A DNA stretch of 64,000 bases, from positions 22,648,077-22,712,076 of the forward strand of contig CM043946.1 in NCBI GenBank assembly GCA_014529385.2, written 5' to 3'. Made by a program: the position numbers and the translations under genes. The notes beneath the pieces are model-generated. The model did not search any database, had not been told where the DNA came from, and saw only the letters and a program-made list of their open reading frames with translations. The DNA comes from Adiantum capillus-veneris (lineage: Eukaryota > Streptophyta > Polypodiopsida > Polypodiales > Pteridaceae). Of the stretch, positions 1 to 11,772 are shown piece after piece; position 1 is the stretch's first letter; the number at the start of each line of letters is the position of its first letter.

Positions 1-594
1 AGGTAGTCAAGGGCAAAAAATAGAACAGAGAGAGCATGAGGGAGTCCCAACAACCAAAAAATAACAAAAAGCTCACATTTTTTTGCACTTTTTTCACTTT
101 GTATATGAGTTTTATTTATATACAAGTCTCACTTCATAAAACTCACTCACGGGCACTTAAAGTAGTCCGACAGCTTGTGCTATACTAGTGACTTGCCCTG
201 TATGTACATGCCCACAAAAGAAAAACCCACACATCCTTTGGACATCGGGCATCATGTACATAAGTACAAATTTACAAAAAACGGGGTGTCAAATATGCGC
301 CCAACAACGTGCCCGTAACAAGAAACTTTGAATTTCCCCATCTGGTCATTTTGCACATCAAAGTACTCTCTGAATGTTCTCAATTTTATCAAATCAAGAA
401 CTTTGCTATGTAGAGGTGACCTATAATGAATAATTTCCATTTACATCAATGAGTAAGCACATGTATAAATATTTAAGTGTTACATTACTATGTGCAAGTC
501 ACTCATTGACATGTATGTGATTAACTATTCACTCAAACATGTATGGTGGTCTCATTCATTTACACTAACACAAATATTGGTATGTACTAATGTT
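1..594. other. AT-rich intergenic sequence, no gene seen
   Basis: No open frame here resembles a known protein on either strand. The sequence is AT-rich and passes into the short-repeat region that follows. The missing 5' part of copia element A (LTR, gag) is not recognisable here. Confidence 0.6.
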
Positions 595-1052
595 AATATG
601 CTGGTTAGTTTATAATGGTCACCCTTACATGTGTTCCAGCTAGCAAAAAATATATGCTAGCTAGCACACATGTGTTTGCAAGCTTAAATGTACACCTTTG
701 TGTTAGTTAGCATACTGCATACACATGTGCTACTTAGCATATATTAATACACACATGGATTGTGTTCTTCACATTACCAATGCTTTCTAATTAGCATATA
801 TAGCTAGTAAACATACATGTGTGCTAGTTACCACACTCGTTAGCATATACATGTGTGCTAGTTACCACACTAGTTAGCATATACATGTGTGCTGGTTAGC
901 ATATTAATGTAAATTAACTATAGCACATAGGTGTATGCTAGTTGGTATACAATTCTATTTTTAAAGCATAGACCTATGTGTTAGTTAGCATACACATGTT
1001 GTCTAGTTAGCATGTGATTCTATGTTAGTTAGCATATACTTGTATGCTACCT
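595..1052. repeat. degenerate TTAGCATAYACATGTGTGC repeat tract
   Basis: A core close to TTAGCATATACATGTGTGCT recurs many times with variable spacing of about 20-40 bp. Examples start near 655, 705, 795, 843, 878, 915, 985 and 1025. The units are imperfect and often flanked by CTAGTTAC or CTAGTTAG. It looks like an old minisatellite. It directly precedes the first coding trace of copia element A, where gag and protease would be expected. Confidence 0.6.
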
Positions 1053-1053
1053 A

Positions 1054-1680
1054 GTGTACAAGTGTCTCGACAAAGTGTATGCAAAATCAATAATGCTTAT
1101 AGACAATAATAGTATACTCTTAATTCCACTATCCTCAAAGTTCATAGGCCATTTCCATTACACCTTTCCTCATGATAAGAATGTTAGCAAGAATGCATTA
1201 AATTTAGTACATAAAGATGAATGGGGTCTGTCAAAGACTGCATCTATGGGTGGATGTAGATACTAAGCGAGTTTCATGTGACGACCATACGAGGAAGGTA
1301 TGGGTCTACTGCATGAAGCAAAAAAGCGAGGCGTTTATGCATTTTCCAAATTTCAAAGTTATGGTTGAAAAACACATTGGGAAACATGTAAAGTGCCTGA
1401 GATCAGATGGAAGGGGAGAATACTTCTCCTATGAATTCAATGGTTTTCTAAAAAAGCATGGAATTCAGAGGCAATTTTCATGCAGGTATACTACGCAACA
1501 AAATGGTGTTGTTGAGCAGAAGAACAGACACATTATAGAAATTTCTAGAGTGTTGATGAATGAGAATAACCTGCCTCATTGTAATTGGGCTGAGGCTATT
1601 CCTACATGTGTCTACATTATGAACATGAATCCTACTACTGCAGTACATGATCCATTTGTCTGTTTATTGCAGTGGCTGCC
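1054..1680 (+). pseudogene. copia integrase fragment (element A)
   Basis: The first frame ends with a copia integrase start (LVHKDEWG, residues near 1203-1230). A frameshift at about 1265 moves the reading to the frame holding DDHTRKVWVY, LRSDGRGEYF and QQNGVVEQKNRH. These match the conserved Asp and Glu blocks of the rve catalytic core. The integrase joins cDNA to host DNA. The protein is cut off after a PTTAVHDPF-like segment, and RT sequence follows with only a few bases between, so several hundred residues are deleted. Not functional. Confidence 0.87.
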
Positions 1681-1933
1681 GCATTAAAATGGGTGTTGAA
1701 AAAAATGGATGTAAAGAATACATTCATGAATGGAGACTTGGAGGAAACTATGTATATGGAGAAACCACAAGGTTATGAAAATATGAAGCTACATGTTCTT
1801 GTATGCAAGTTACAGAAAGCATTGGATGGGCTGAAGCAATTAGCTAGAGCTTAGTATGAGAGGATTGTGGCATTCTTCATTTCATTGGGCTTTGAGATGT
1901 CTGATGTAGACAATTCATTGTATGTGCGAAAGA
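1677..1933 (+). pseudogene. copia RT fragment, first half (element A)
   Basis: The frame reads KKMDVKNTFMNGDLEE, the copia RT block that includes a catalytic Asp (usual form QMDVKTAFLNGDL). It continues through CKLQKALDGLKQ and, after a stop at 1852-1854, GFEMSDVDNSLYVRK. It ends exactly at the AAAGA duplication (1929-1933) where element B begins. The second half resumes at 18983. The part upstream of the first catalytic Asp is absent. Confidence 0.86.
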
Positions 1934-2252
1934 TGTAAAGTGTGGGTTTTGTCCTAGAGTCTAAGTGAAGGAGGGAAGAGGGGGAATTATCCCACATGTA
2001 ATGGAGTCAAGCTGTAGAGGTACTTAAAGCTCACTTTCATGAATAAAAAACACAATTCAAGTTTTCACTACATGCTTGTCTATGGTGAGCCTGTCCTATG
2101 CTAAGTCAATACTCAAGATTGTGTTTATGAGTCCAAGATAATTCATCATGGAACCTAATTCACTTGAGTGATAATCTTGCTTACACACACTCACACACTT
2201 GCACTATGTTTCTCTTTCATCCACCCTAGCTAGCACGATCCCATTCCCATCA
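1934..2252 (+). repeat. 5' LTR of element B
   Basis: Starts TGTAAAGTGTGGG and ends CCATTCCCATCA. It matches 18667-18977 almost throughout. The main difference is 8 extra bases near 2018 (TAGAGGTA-like) absent from the 3' copy. A GAATAAA-type polyadenylation signal lies near 2040. Confidence 0.92.
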
Positions 2253-2254
2253 AG

Positions 2255-2266
2255 TGGTATCAGAGC
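2255..2266 (+). other. primer binding site of element B (initiator Met tRNA)
   Basis: TGGTATCAGAGC lies two bases after the 5' LTR. It is complementary to the 3' end of plant initiator methionine tRNA, the usual copia primer. Confidence 0.93.
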
Positions 2267-4316
2267 TTTATGATATGCTAGCTAGTTATTTTTAACTATG
2301 TATTTGTGTGTTAGTTCAATTGGTATCTCCTCATCATCATTAGGATCCTTGGTATTTCTCTTCTTCTCATCCCATTGCATACCTTGTGACTAATTAGTAT
2401 CAATTAGTTAGTATGAGCATGCTCTTGGGTTTGATTCCCTTTGGGCCACTACTCTCCTAGCTAATTATGAGATTAATTAACATTAGGCTTCATTATTAGG
2501 TGTGTTTCTCTCAATAGTTTTCTCCTTTTTTTTTCACTATTTTGTGTGTTCCATTACTCCCAAGTACGGCACTCCCGGGGGATTCACCATGGAAAACTTA
2601 CTGCACCATGTAAGTTCAGGGGAGAGGAGTTTTTTACAACTTACATAAGCGTATAAATTACGGGTAGGCCCCCAATAATTTATATCCCAAGCTTAAAAAT
2701 AAGGGAGGGGGTATCATATTTGGGGGGGGGGGGGGGGGGGTGACTCGGGTTGATTACATCATGTAACGATGGGTCATTGGTGTGCACTAGAACTCGGATG
2801 AATTTTGGGGAAGTTTTTTTATCAAGTCACACATCAGATTTTTCATCACCCTGGTCATAGATAAGAGCTGATTTGGAGCAGGTCAAGGGTTGATTAACCC
2901 AATTTTGCATGGGTCAAAATTGGACAAGTAGCCAAAGTGCAAGCTGATCAGGCACATAGTTTGAAAGTCAAACTAAGACACATTCGGGGTACATCTAGTT
3001 ATCAACAGAAGTGGTTTCTTAGTACGTTGCCGGTCACTATGCTACCCACTCTTTGACTAATTTTACTCATTTAGATCATGTGAGACCTAAATTTTATATC
3101 TAAGATAGGGGTATGATAGTTTTCTTCATTGACTGTTGTATAAGCGTAGAAAGGGGGGTTATATTCCCTAATATGAGTCGTATATAGGGCTTTTATCAAA
3201 GTTTTCTGCTCGCATGTGGCATCTCGTTTTGTATATAGAGTGAATCCCCCGGGACGGCACTATGTTGCCTCCTCACTTATGTGCATTCGTAGCCAGTGTC
3301 ATGAGCTTCACAATGCATCCTTCCATGCTCCAATTGGACATCTCATGTGAGAGTAATTTCTTAATTAATTTTTGGATTATTTTGAGACTTTGTGGCTATT
3401 ATTTCTCTGTGTTATGCAGCATGGAAGTGTGTGTGTGTGTAAAGTTCATGCATTAAATGCTCAAACCTTTTTGCTGAACCCGTGGAAAAGAACCCTATTT
3501 ATAAGGTATTGACCTTTGTTTTCTAAGGAGGGCCCATCCCAGCCCATTCCCCACCAACTAACCGCCCATTGGCGGACTTGACCAAGGCGGTCAGATGCAT
3601 TGAATAAAGAATTCAGGTCTGGACAGATCCGGATCGGCCACACAAAGATAACGACACCTCCGATCATTTGCCACCCTGCCTGCGCATGTCTGTGTTGCCC
3701 CCGTCTGGCCAAAAACCTACCCGACCTGCCCGACCTGACCCCGCGTGCCCAGCCTACCCAACATTGCCCGCACTGCTTGACTTTAGCAAGCCCATGTTTC
3801 CACAACAAATTCCCCAAGGCTTCGAGCTCCAAGCAGGCGACAACCCACCTAGGGGCCTATTCCTGCGTATAGATAGAGCCAAAGGCCTCCATAAAAATGC
3901 AAAGAGCCCAAGGCTAAACCTCCCTAGCAAGGGGGGGCACACCATGCAAAGGCATTAAATAGAGGGGTTTCTTACGTACATTCAAAGGAGCCAATTTTGA
4001 ACTACAAGCACATTGAAGCTAAAAGAACTTCAACAAGGAAGCACAACTAGGCATAAGAAAGGCCTTCATCAAGCAAGCATTCAAAGGCCACACTCAAAGC
4101 TTCATTCAACTTTTGAAGTTTTTGTGAAGAGGTGCTTCACTTATACAAAAAAAAAAAAAAAAACTCTCTCTCTCTCTCTCTCTCTCTTTCTTAACTTGCA
4201 ATAAAATAAATCCATCCAAGCACAATAAGTAAAATTCTGAAATAATTGTGCCTGTGTACAGAGGCAGACACTGGCTTAGGAGAGCCTCCTAAGCTAAGAC
4301 ACCTCTACTAGCACAA
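2267..4316 (+). other. leader of element B, non-coding
   Basis: About 2 kb between the primer site and the gag start. It holds a G run of about 18 (2724-2741), a GC-rich Pro-codon-like stretch (3700-3780) and a short A run followed by CT repeats (4146-4188). The last 60 bases (AGGCAGACACTGGCT onward) are nearly the same as those before the gag of element D at 48155-48214, so this is a family-conserved leader end. Open frames in the GC-rich stretch overlap in several frames and look like composition effects. Confidence 0.65.
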
Positions 4317-5233
4317 ATGGGGGAGAAGGGAATAGAAAAGTATAACGGGGAAGGGTTTAACACCTGGCAAACAAAGTTAAGGGGATAAAAAATTCTTATG
4401 GCCTATTGTCAGTACTACCTTAGAACAACAAGAGCCAAAACCGATGGAGTGCATACTAGGGCATCTACACTTATAGCAAGTGCACAGAATTTGGCCAAGG
4501 ATGAACAAGCATTAGTAATTATCATTACTTCCGTGCATGACAACTATATGCATTTCATAGATGAATGTAAGAATGCACATGAATCTTGGTACTGCTTGGT
4601 ATGTCCTAGAGAGTAATTTTGGAGCTAGGCCCAAAAGAAGTAAAGTTAGTCTCAAAAGACAACTTTACAAGATTAGTATCACTGAAGGGGAGGACATTGC
4701 CATCGTAGTAAATAGTCTTAAGATCATTGTCACTCAGCTCACTTACATCCAATGTGAAGTACCAAAAGATGACAAAGTGGACGTACTATTAAGTGCACTT
4801 CCACCTTCTTATGACGACTTAGTCACCATTCTTAAGGAAAAAGAACTAGCTCCACCTTTCCAAGACGTCATCAACTCAATTCAAGCAGAAGAAAGAAAGC
4901 AAAAAGACTCATTAACATCATCAGGAGGGGCTTTTGTCACATCATACTCAAGGGAAAGATATTCACCATCAACATCATCAACTAGAAGAAAGTGTTATGA
5001 ACGTGAAAGAATGGGACATATAGCAAAAGACTGCTACACAAACAAACCTTGCAGGAAATGTGGTAAGAAGGGACACCCTCCTTCTTGATGCTTCTCAAAT
5101 GGAGTTAGTGACAGTGGTTGGAGATAAAAGCACTAGTAGAAGCAACAATGGAAGCTACGAAGGAAAGAGATCAATCAAAGGATCAGCTTACATAGTAGAA
5201 GATGAAGAAGAAGACGAAGGCAAGAACAACCTT
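4317..5233 (+). pseudogene. Gag-like protein of element B, broken
   Basis: Starts at ATG 4317 (MGEKGIEKYNGEGFNTW), parallel to D's Gag. A stop follows the LRG segment near 4387 and a frame change occurs near 4615. The best frame (4561-5088) holds a copia UBN2-type Gag region (LPPSYDDLV near 4798) and two zinc knuckles at 4993-5085. The first knuckle is damaged (CYERERMGH, second Cys lost); the second (CRKCGKKGH) ends in a stop. Gag packages element RNA. The 3' end is cut by element C at the TCTTC duplication (5235-5239). No protease or RT follows. Confidence 0.82.
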
Positions 5234-5239
5234 GTCTTC

Positions 5240-6159
5240 TGTTAGTAGCAAGCTAACCCATATAACATTTTTTGCGAGCTTTTATTGTAAAAACACATAT
5301 TCTTTTGATGAATCAAGAATATTGTAACTCCTATTTTCTAGGTGGATATTGTAATCAATGAGCCGAGGCTATAAGCTTCCAGATTGTATCAACTTATCCT
5401 TAGTTAGAGCTCCCAGATTATTAGTTTTGGATGAAAGAAACCTTGGCTAAGGTATAAAAGCCAACTTTTGTAATTTATTTTTAAGTTTTGGATAATAAAA
5501 ACACAGTGTAAGCTAACGATGCTCACTTGTCTCCTTCTTGCGCTTCCTACTCCCTTCCTTATTGTCACATTGCAGTGCTGTCTGTTGCGTTGCAACCGCA
5601 GGTAAGAGCTCTATGCATTGACATAAACATATCATGGTAATTCATAGCTTTTGGCATCGCCAATCCGTTGCCTAATTTCATCATAAGTAGGAATTTAAGC
5701 TAGGAAACCACAAAATAAGCATAGAGAGGTATTGGGGTGTCATTGCTAAGCATTTAGATGCATTCGGGCTCAAAAATGATTAGATCAAAAACTCACTGCT
5801 GCTGTCAATAATCATGATTTTTGCACTTTATCAAAAGTGAGATTTGAGACCATAAGCATGTGTGCTTAGGTCTTAGATCTTATATACTTGTCCAAGAAGT
5901 TTCGTAACATTCGGGTGTCATTTGATGCTGTAATGGTCATGTTTTGCTTGGTGATTAGCAATTAGCTTTTGATGACTTAGGTCATTTGAGTGGAGCTGGT
6001 GTTAGATGCAAGTTGTCTATCGTTTTCCAAGAGATTGACACCCTCTTGTAGCCTCTATGCACTAGTCAAGTTAGCTTCGTCCCATGGATTGACAATTATG
6101 TTCTTGGTTCTCGCTATGTCTGCAATAAGATAAGAGTGAGGCTAGAAACCCATCCCACA
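5240..6159 (+). repeat. 5' LTR of element C
   Basis: Starts TGTTAGTAGCAAGC and ends CATCCCACA. It aligns end to end with 17591-18504. A TATAAAAG box (5452-5459) and AATAAAA (5494-5500) fit an LTR promoter and polyadenylation region. Confidence 0.92.
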
Positions 6160-6161
6160 TT

Positions 6162-6180
6162 TGGCGCCGTTGTCGGGGAC
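6162..6180 (+). other. primer binding site of element C (Asp tRNA type)
   Basis: TGGCGCCGTTGTCGGGGAC lies two bases after the LTR. It matches the aspartate-tRNA-type site used by plant Athila/Tat gypsy elements. Confidence 0.9.
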
Positions 6181-6559
6181 GGATAGACCTAAACTAAGGA
6201 AAACACGAGCGTACTGTGTATTTACCCTTTAACTTCCTCTAGGATCACCTAGAGTTAAAACTTTTTCTTTAAAACCACATAGCTTAAGATTGTTGTCTTT
6301 TGTTGTGTAGAAGTAGCTTGGAAGTAGATTGTACTTTCTAAGTACCTTGTAGGATTATAGGATTGTAGGATTAGGTAAGGATTTTGAGAATGATTGAGGG
6401 ACAAGACAAGTCTTAAGATCAAGGCTCATAAAACCATAAAAAACAAGAAAACAAGTGTTTCTAGACACTTTTCACAACCCAGTTGCAGTAGAACCTAGGA
6501 GTAGGGTAAGTAGAATCCGAGGTGGGATCTCATAACATTGCTCACTTCAAAAGAATAAT

Positions 6560-7850
6560 TTGTGAGTTGTTTATGTGAAATTATAGAATTTTAGGTCTAT
6601 GGCTTGAAACAAAACCAAAAGACTGTCAACCACTGAATTTGACTGGGGATTATGCTCTAAAAGTTGTATGAACCAGTGGGTAAGCTTAAAGATGCAATTG
6701 AGGTAAATTTTCAAAAGTTTGCAAAAACTCAAATTATTTCTATTTTCTTAAGAATCTAAGCCAAATTAAGTTTTGACTTGACTTAGAAGCTTAAAACAAG
6801 CCATAAAAAGACTGTCCATTAAAAAAATTGCAAAAAGTGTTCATTTTAGGCCAAAAGTAAATAATCGCGATTATTTACTTTCAGCTCAAAATTGACCAAG
6901 GTTGATACCAAAGACTCTATGCATGATTACCAATGTCTTTTGTAAAGGCTCATAGAATTTGGATCACAAAAGAGACCACCAAAACCTTGAGAAAAACTGA
7001 AATCTATACAGATTGTTGAGAACTTGAGTGTGACTTGGTAAATCTTGCTCAAATTTAGTGAAACTTGACTCAGAGGCTTAGATTGAAGTGTTAAACATGT
7101 GTATATGCTGAGATGACCAAAAAGATGCTTAGATTTATCAGAAGTAAATAATTGTGATTATTTACTTTTGTCCTATTTTTTAACTTTTTTGATCGACTAA
7201 GCATACCACAAGTTTTATCATGTTATATTGAGCACACATATAAAATTTGGTAAGATTTGGATCTACAAAGTGAAAATTATGACCAGATTTGAAAAGTCAG
7301 TCTACAGACAAAAAGTGTTAACAAATTGAACAGAATTTATCCAAACTTGGTGAAACTTGGCTAGGGAGCTTAAGTCGAGTTGCTTTACTAGCGAGTATTA
7401 ATATTTTGGCTAAAAGTTGCAAAAGAAATAGCAGACGAAAATAATCGCAATTATTTACATCTGCTTTAGAATTGATAATTTGCATGATTGAGTATACCAC
7501 AAGGTCAAGCATATCAATTAGACTCCACAAATCAAATTTGGTGAATTTTGGATCACAAAAGTGAGACTTAAGCCAGATTCTTGAAAGCTGAGTCTACGGA
7601 TACTAAACAGTTGATAACTTGGACAAATATTGTTCAAACTCAATATAACTTGTCCAGAGGCCACAACAAGGTGATTATCTGGCAAAACAAGCCTAAAAAG
7701 TGTCAAAATTGAGAAGAGTAAATATTCGTGCCTATTTACTGTTGAGACACAGAGACAAGATGTTGGACTTTTGAGCTTGTACAAGGTTAGAACAACATAA
7801 TACAAGGCCATTGGTCAATTTTGGGTTCCATCGGATCCAAATTAGTACAT
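6560..7850 (+). repeat. four ~285-bp leader repeats with palindromic cores
   Basis: The untranslated leader of C (6181-8151) has no gene. It contains about four diverged direct repeats, each with a GATTTGGATCACAAAAG-like block and an inverted core on AGTAAATAAT/ATTATTTACT. Cores lie at 6854-6881 (perfect 28-bp palindrome), 7142-7167 (11-bp arms, 4-bp centre), 7439-7456 (7-bp arms) and 7717-7740 (8-bp arms). The centres are spaced 287, 293 and 281 bp. Function unknown; a protein- or RNA-structure signal in the leader is a guess. Confidence 0.75.
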
Positions 7851-8151
7851 GTTAGCTTAGTTTCCAGATTGCAGATTAGTCCTTTAGCTCTTTGCAGGGG
7901 TAAAATATAAAAGTTTCAATTGCTGACTCACTTAGCTAAGATTGAAGTGATATACATAGACCAATTACAATAGTTAGGAAAAAATGTACGGTCTTTAAGA
8001 GAAATTTGCTAACTTGGTTAAAACTGAGAATGGAATCAGGTTGGAGGAAAAGAATTGAGAGCTTGACAAAAATTGGATTCAAGTCAAGTGGAAAAAAGGA
8101 TAACAATTCAATCCATCGGTAAGTACTCTATCTAGGGCTTAACAAGTCTAT

Positions 8152-10486
8152 ATGAACCTTAGATCTGGTCGTATACTAGCGAATCAAGGCATATTTGGAG
8201 AGACCGCTAGTAGGGTATCCATCGAAGAGAGTGTGAATCAAGGTGATCACTTGGACACTATCTTTGAGGAAGTCTCAAACACCTATTCTGACTCAACATC
8301 TGAAATGTCTTCCTATTCAACTCATTCAAGAACCGGAATGGCATTGCAATATAAGCACATACTCACCTTTTAGAAGACTAATGGACATGGAGCTCATGTT
8401 TATCTGGATCCTAATGAGGAGTATGCCATTTGCATTGATGACCATGACATAAAGTTTGAAGAGGAAATCAGGGCAAACAAACAAGGGAAAATGTATATGG
8501 ATTAAAATGCGACTCAATATTTAAAGTTGAAAACCCTAATGTGATAGACAAATGGGGATTAGAGGTGAATACAATCATTTCAGATATGGTAGCCAAAGAA
8601 GATCCACCGACTTTAGAATTTGAGGGATACGATCAAGTTGATCTGAAACCTTTGAAATGGCTTAGCATGGATTCTCCTAGGATCGGAGTCTATTGTTGGG
8701 AGGATAGGAACATCAAGGATCTTTTATGGACCTGTCATGCCAAATCAGGATAGTTAATACCCATGAAGATCATCTATATCTTCAAAATCAAAGATAAGGG
8801 TTTAGCAAATCTACCAACCTATCTATTTAGGGATTGTTATAACAATAACTTTGTTATGATGAGTCATGAGGATGTAGAACCGACCAAATACCAAGGGTAC
8901 ATATAAGAGATTGGATATTGGGCAAAGGAAACTATAAGAGATTGAAACTATTCCTACCTCACGAAAAAAACCGAGTGACACTAAAGCCAGTCCAGGGCTC
9001 CATGAGTCACTATTTCCAACAGACTAGTTTGAAGGACTCGAGACATGACCAACTACCAGAAGAACTGGAGTTGAGCTAAATAGACATGTCAGGCCTGTTG
9101 ATTTTCAAAAATGGGTCAAAAAACACAGTGGATCTGGAGATCCATATGACTACTTAGCAATTTGAGGGATTTGGAATGACTTCAAAAGGAAAAGCATTGA
9201 CATGGTTTCAAAACATTCCACCAAGGTCAATCATGTCATTATTTCTAGAGGGATTGCTAAACAAAGAACTTCATGCTACATTGTATAGCAAGAAACATAT
9301 GACCCTAGAAGATGTGTATCAGATGCTATTAACTTGGGAGACAATTGTGATATTTTCAATGAAAAAGATGTCACTAAGAATACTCAGAGTGAGAAAACAA
9401 CATCCTCCAACACAAGCAGAAATAGCTGCTACATCACCACTCACAATTATAGAAGACATGCTCAAAAGGATGAACAAAATGATGAATAATATGCAAAAAG
9501 CACATATGACAAGACCAGGACAAGGGATACCTCAACAAATGGTGTGCTATTGAAGGTAAATGGACCAACCATGAGACCAATGAGTTCTATTACCGACCAA
9601 AGTACGATGGAAATATTCAATATGTACCCATGAGGACAGAAGGACAACCCATGTATAGATATTAGCCTAATATGGCCCCATCACAAAGACCACCAATGGG
9701 TATGAAAAGACCACAACTAGTGTTGGGTCAACAACCTCCATATACTGGACATAATGTAGTGCCTGTAAAGTACATGCATTCAGAAGGAGTCATAGATGAA
9801 CAAGCACTAGTGCCTGTTACACCTTATGTGGAGCCTAGTCCATCTATAGTAATGGTAGAAGGAGAGTGGTATAATTCACATCCACCATCACTGGAAGAAC
9901 CTGTGACTTATGCTACACCCGAGCTTACACATATGCTCCATAGATGTACTATGTAGCTGATCAAGGTGTTATACCTCCTATGGTAAGACCCATGATTAAG
10001 CCAAGGACTGGAAACTGCCATAAATGTGGTGCAGATGATCATTCGAAAAATGAATGCCCAGAGCTTGACAAGAACATTAAGCCTGTTGAAGCTTTTTGTA
10101 CACAATGTTACAAAAAGGGTGGACACTTGCCTGAAGACTGTCCTAAAAATCCATTAAACAAAGGAAAAGTAGTGATGAATGTAGTCCAAGTGATACCTAG
10201 TAGCTTATCGGAGAGTGAACCTATTGTTCCAATCAAGGTAATCACTAGAACCCAAGCTAAGAAAAAGAAACTTAACTCTTTTGGTGAATCAGAGAATGCT
10301 AAAACTTCCTTTCAAAAGACCAAGAAAAGGAGAAGCCAAAGGTATGGGATAAGAAATGAAAAAAGGGATGAAATTGAGGAAAAAGCCAAGAAACTATTCC
10401 AGGAAATAGTGAAAGAAACTGGAAGTGAAATCAAGGAAATCACAATGAAATCTGGAGGATCAATGTTGGTAGACAAAATTTTTTAG
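8152..10486 (+). pseudogene. Gag of element C, broken
   Basis: The start (MNLRSGRIL at 8152, a common plant gypsy Gag start) is followed by acidic Ser/Thr sequence. Stops and frame changes occur near 8371, 8755, 9160 and 9553. The capsid-like part at 9176-9553 includes GKALTWFQNIP and the helical segment MTLEDVYQMLLTWE. The last frame (9944-10486) has two CCHC-like knuckles (CHKCGADDHSKNEC at 10018-10059, and a variant CTQCYKKGGHLPEDC at 10099-10143) and then a Lys/Glu-rich tail. Gag would coat the RNA. Intact length would be about 750 residues. Confidence 0.78.
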
Positions 10487-10501
10487 CCAATCAATGCATC
10501 C

Positions 10502-11325
10502 TTGGAAGCTTACCGAACGGGACTTAAACCAAGCCAAAACATGGAAAACAAATGGAAAAACTATCCTTCTCCAGATATGGAAGCAGCTAAGCTTGAAGCT
10601 TATCAAAGTTTGGTAAGAATTACTCAAGAGATGCTGGAAAAACAAAAACCCAAGCTTGAGAGTATAGCAAAACCTGAGGAGCTTGTGGTAGAAACCAGTA
10701 AAGAGAAATCCAACGGTGGCAGAACCCCACCTTGAAACTAAAGAGCCAGAACTCATAGTGTCTGACAGTGAAGATGCTTTAGATGGAATTTCGTTTGTGA
10801 AGGAAGACTGGCCAGGACATTTATGGGAAAAGGTGAGAGAGATTAATGATGGGAGCATAACTTTGAAGTCGGCTCCTATCAAGAAAGTTTGGTTAGGCAA
10901 TCTACCTCTTGATATGGACAATAATATCCAATCCTTGTATGGGGATTGCGGCTCTGAAGCATCAGAAATGTCTAAACCAATGACTTTGTTAACACTACCC
11001 TCTTAGTTAGGAGATAACGAAGACGAATCCATAGTGTGTAAAACCACTCAGGTAAAAAGAGTGAAACAAATCCTAGAGGTAGAAAACATCCATTCAATCA
11101 TGTCAACACCCATTCAATGTACTCTTACCTTGGGAGAACTGTTAAAAATCAGACCATATTTATGGAATGATTTATAGAAAAATCTAGAGAAGGTGGGGAT
11201 AATAGGGCTAATTGCAAAAAAATTGGGGAAATTGAAACACGAATTGGATATCAAGGAGATTAGATCCGTCCCAATGAACAAAGTCAGAGAATACTATAAA
11301 GGCAAATAAGGAAAGACAACCCTTT
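10502..11325 (+). pseudogene. Gag-to-protease linker of element C
   Basis: Two overlapping short frames (10502-10735, 10716-11006) encode charged, low-complexity sequence without a recognisable domain. Several stops follow up to the protease. Their position between the zinc knuckles and the protease makes a Gag-Pol linker the simplest reading. Confidence 0.45.
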
Positions 11326-11329
11326 CGGT

Positions 11330-11772
11330 GAGATATAATGATGTAGAAACCATGGCAATACTGGATAGTGGGGTAGACATAGCCATAGCCACAAAAGCAG
11401 TATAGGAATCATGGGGAAAACTGGCCATTAGACAAACTCAAATGAAATTATAATTGACAGATGGACACATCGAAAAACCCTTAGGATTGCTTGAGAAAGT
11501 ATAGGGTTAGTTCCTGTGGAATTGATTATCAACATACTTTTGCAATAGTGGACTTTGGAAAGACACTTAATTATGAAATCATCTTTGGAAGGCCATTCAT
11601 GCGGCAAGTACAACTCTTCAAGGAATGGGGAAACAATTACTTGTACTTGAAGAAGGTGGGATCAATCACAAGGGTTAATTTGAAAGATCACACTTATAGA
11701 GATGTCATGAAAATGCCCATACAAGATTTGACTCAGTCTCTTTGGATGAATCAAAGCTTCCATCTTGGTTAA
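11330..11772 (+). pseudogene. aspartic protease of element C
   Basis: MAILDSGVDIA (near 11351-11383) is the retroviral protease active-site block (DSG). A stop and a frame shift near 11500 separate it from a second half (11491-11772) with IIFGRPFMR, the usual flap/ILGRPF motif, and LYLKKVGSITRVNL. The protease would cut the Gag-Pol polyprotein. It is inactivated by these lesions. Confidence 0.75.

Noticed and set aside
3461-3958. Overlapping open frames on both strands in B's leader
   Set aside because: Same composition effect; no recognisable domain and no conservation of one frame over another.
6854-6881. Transcription terminator
   Set aside because: The palindrome is AT-rich with a CGCG centre and recurs four times in a leader; an intrinsic bacterial-type terminator makes no sense in this setting.
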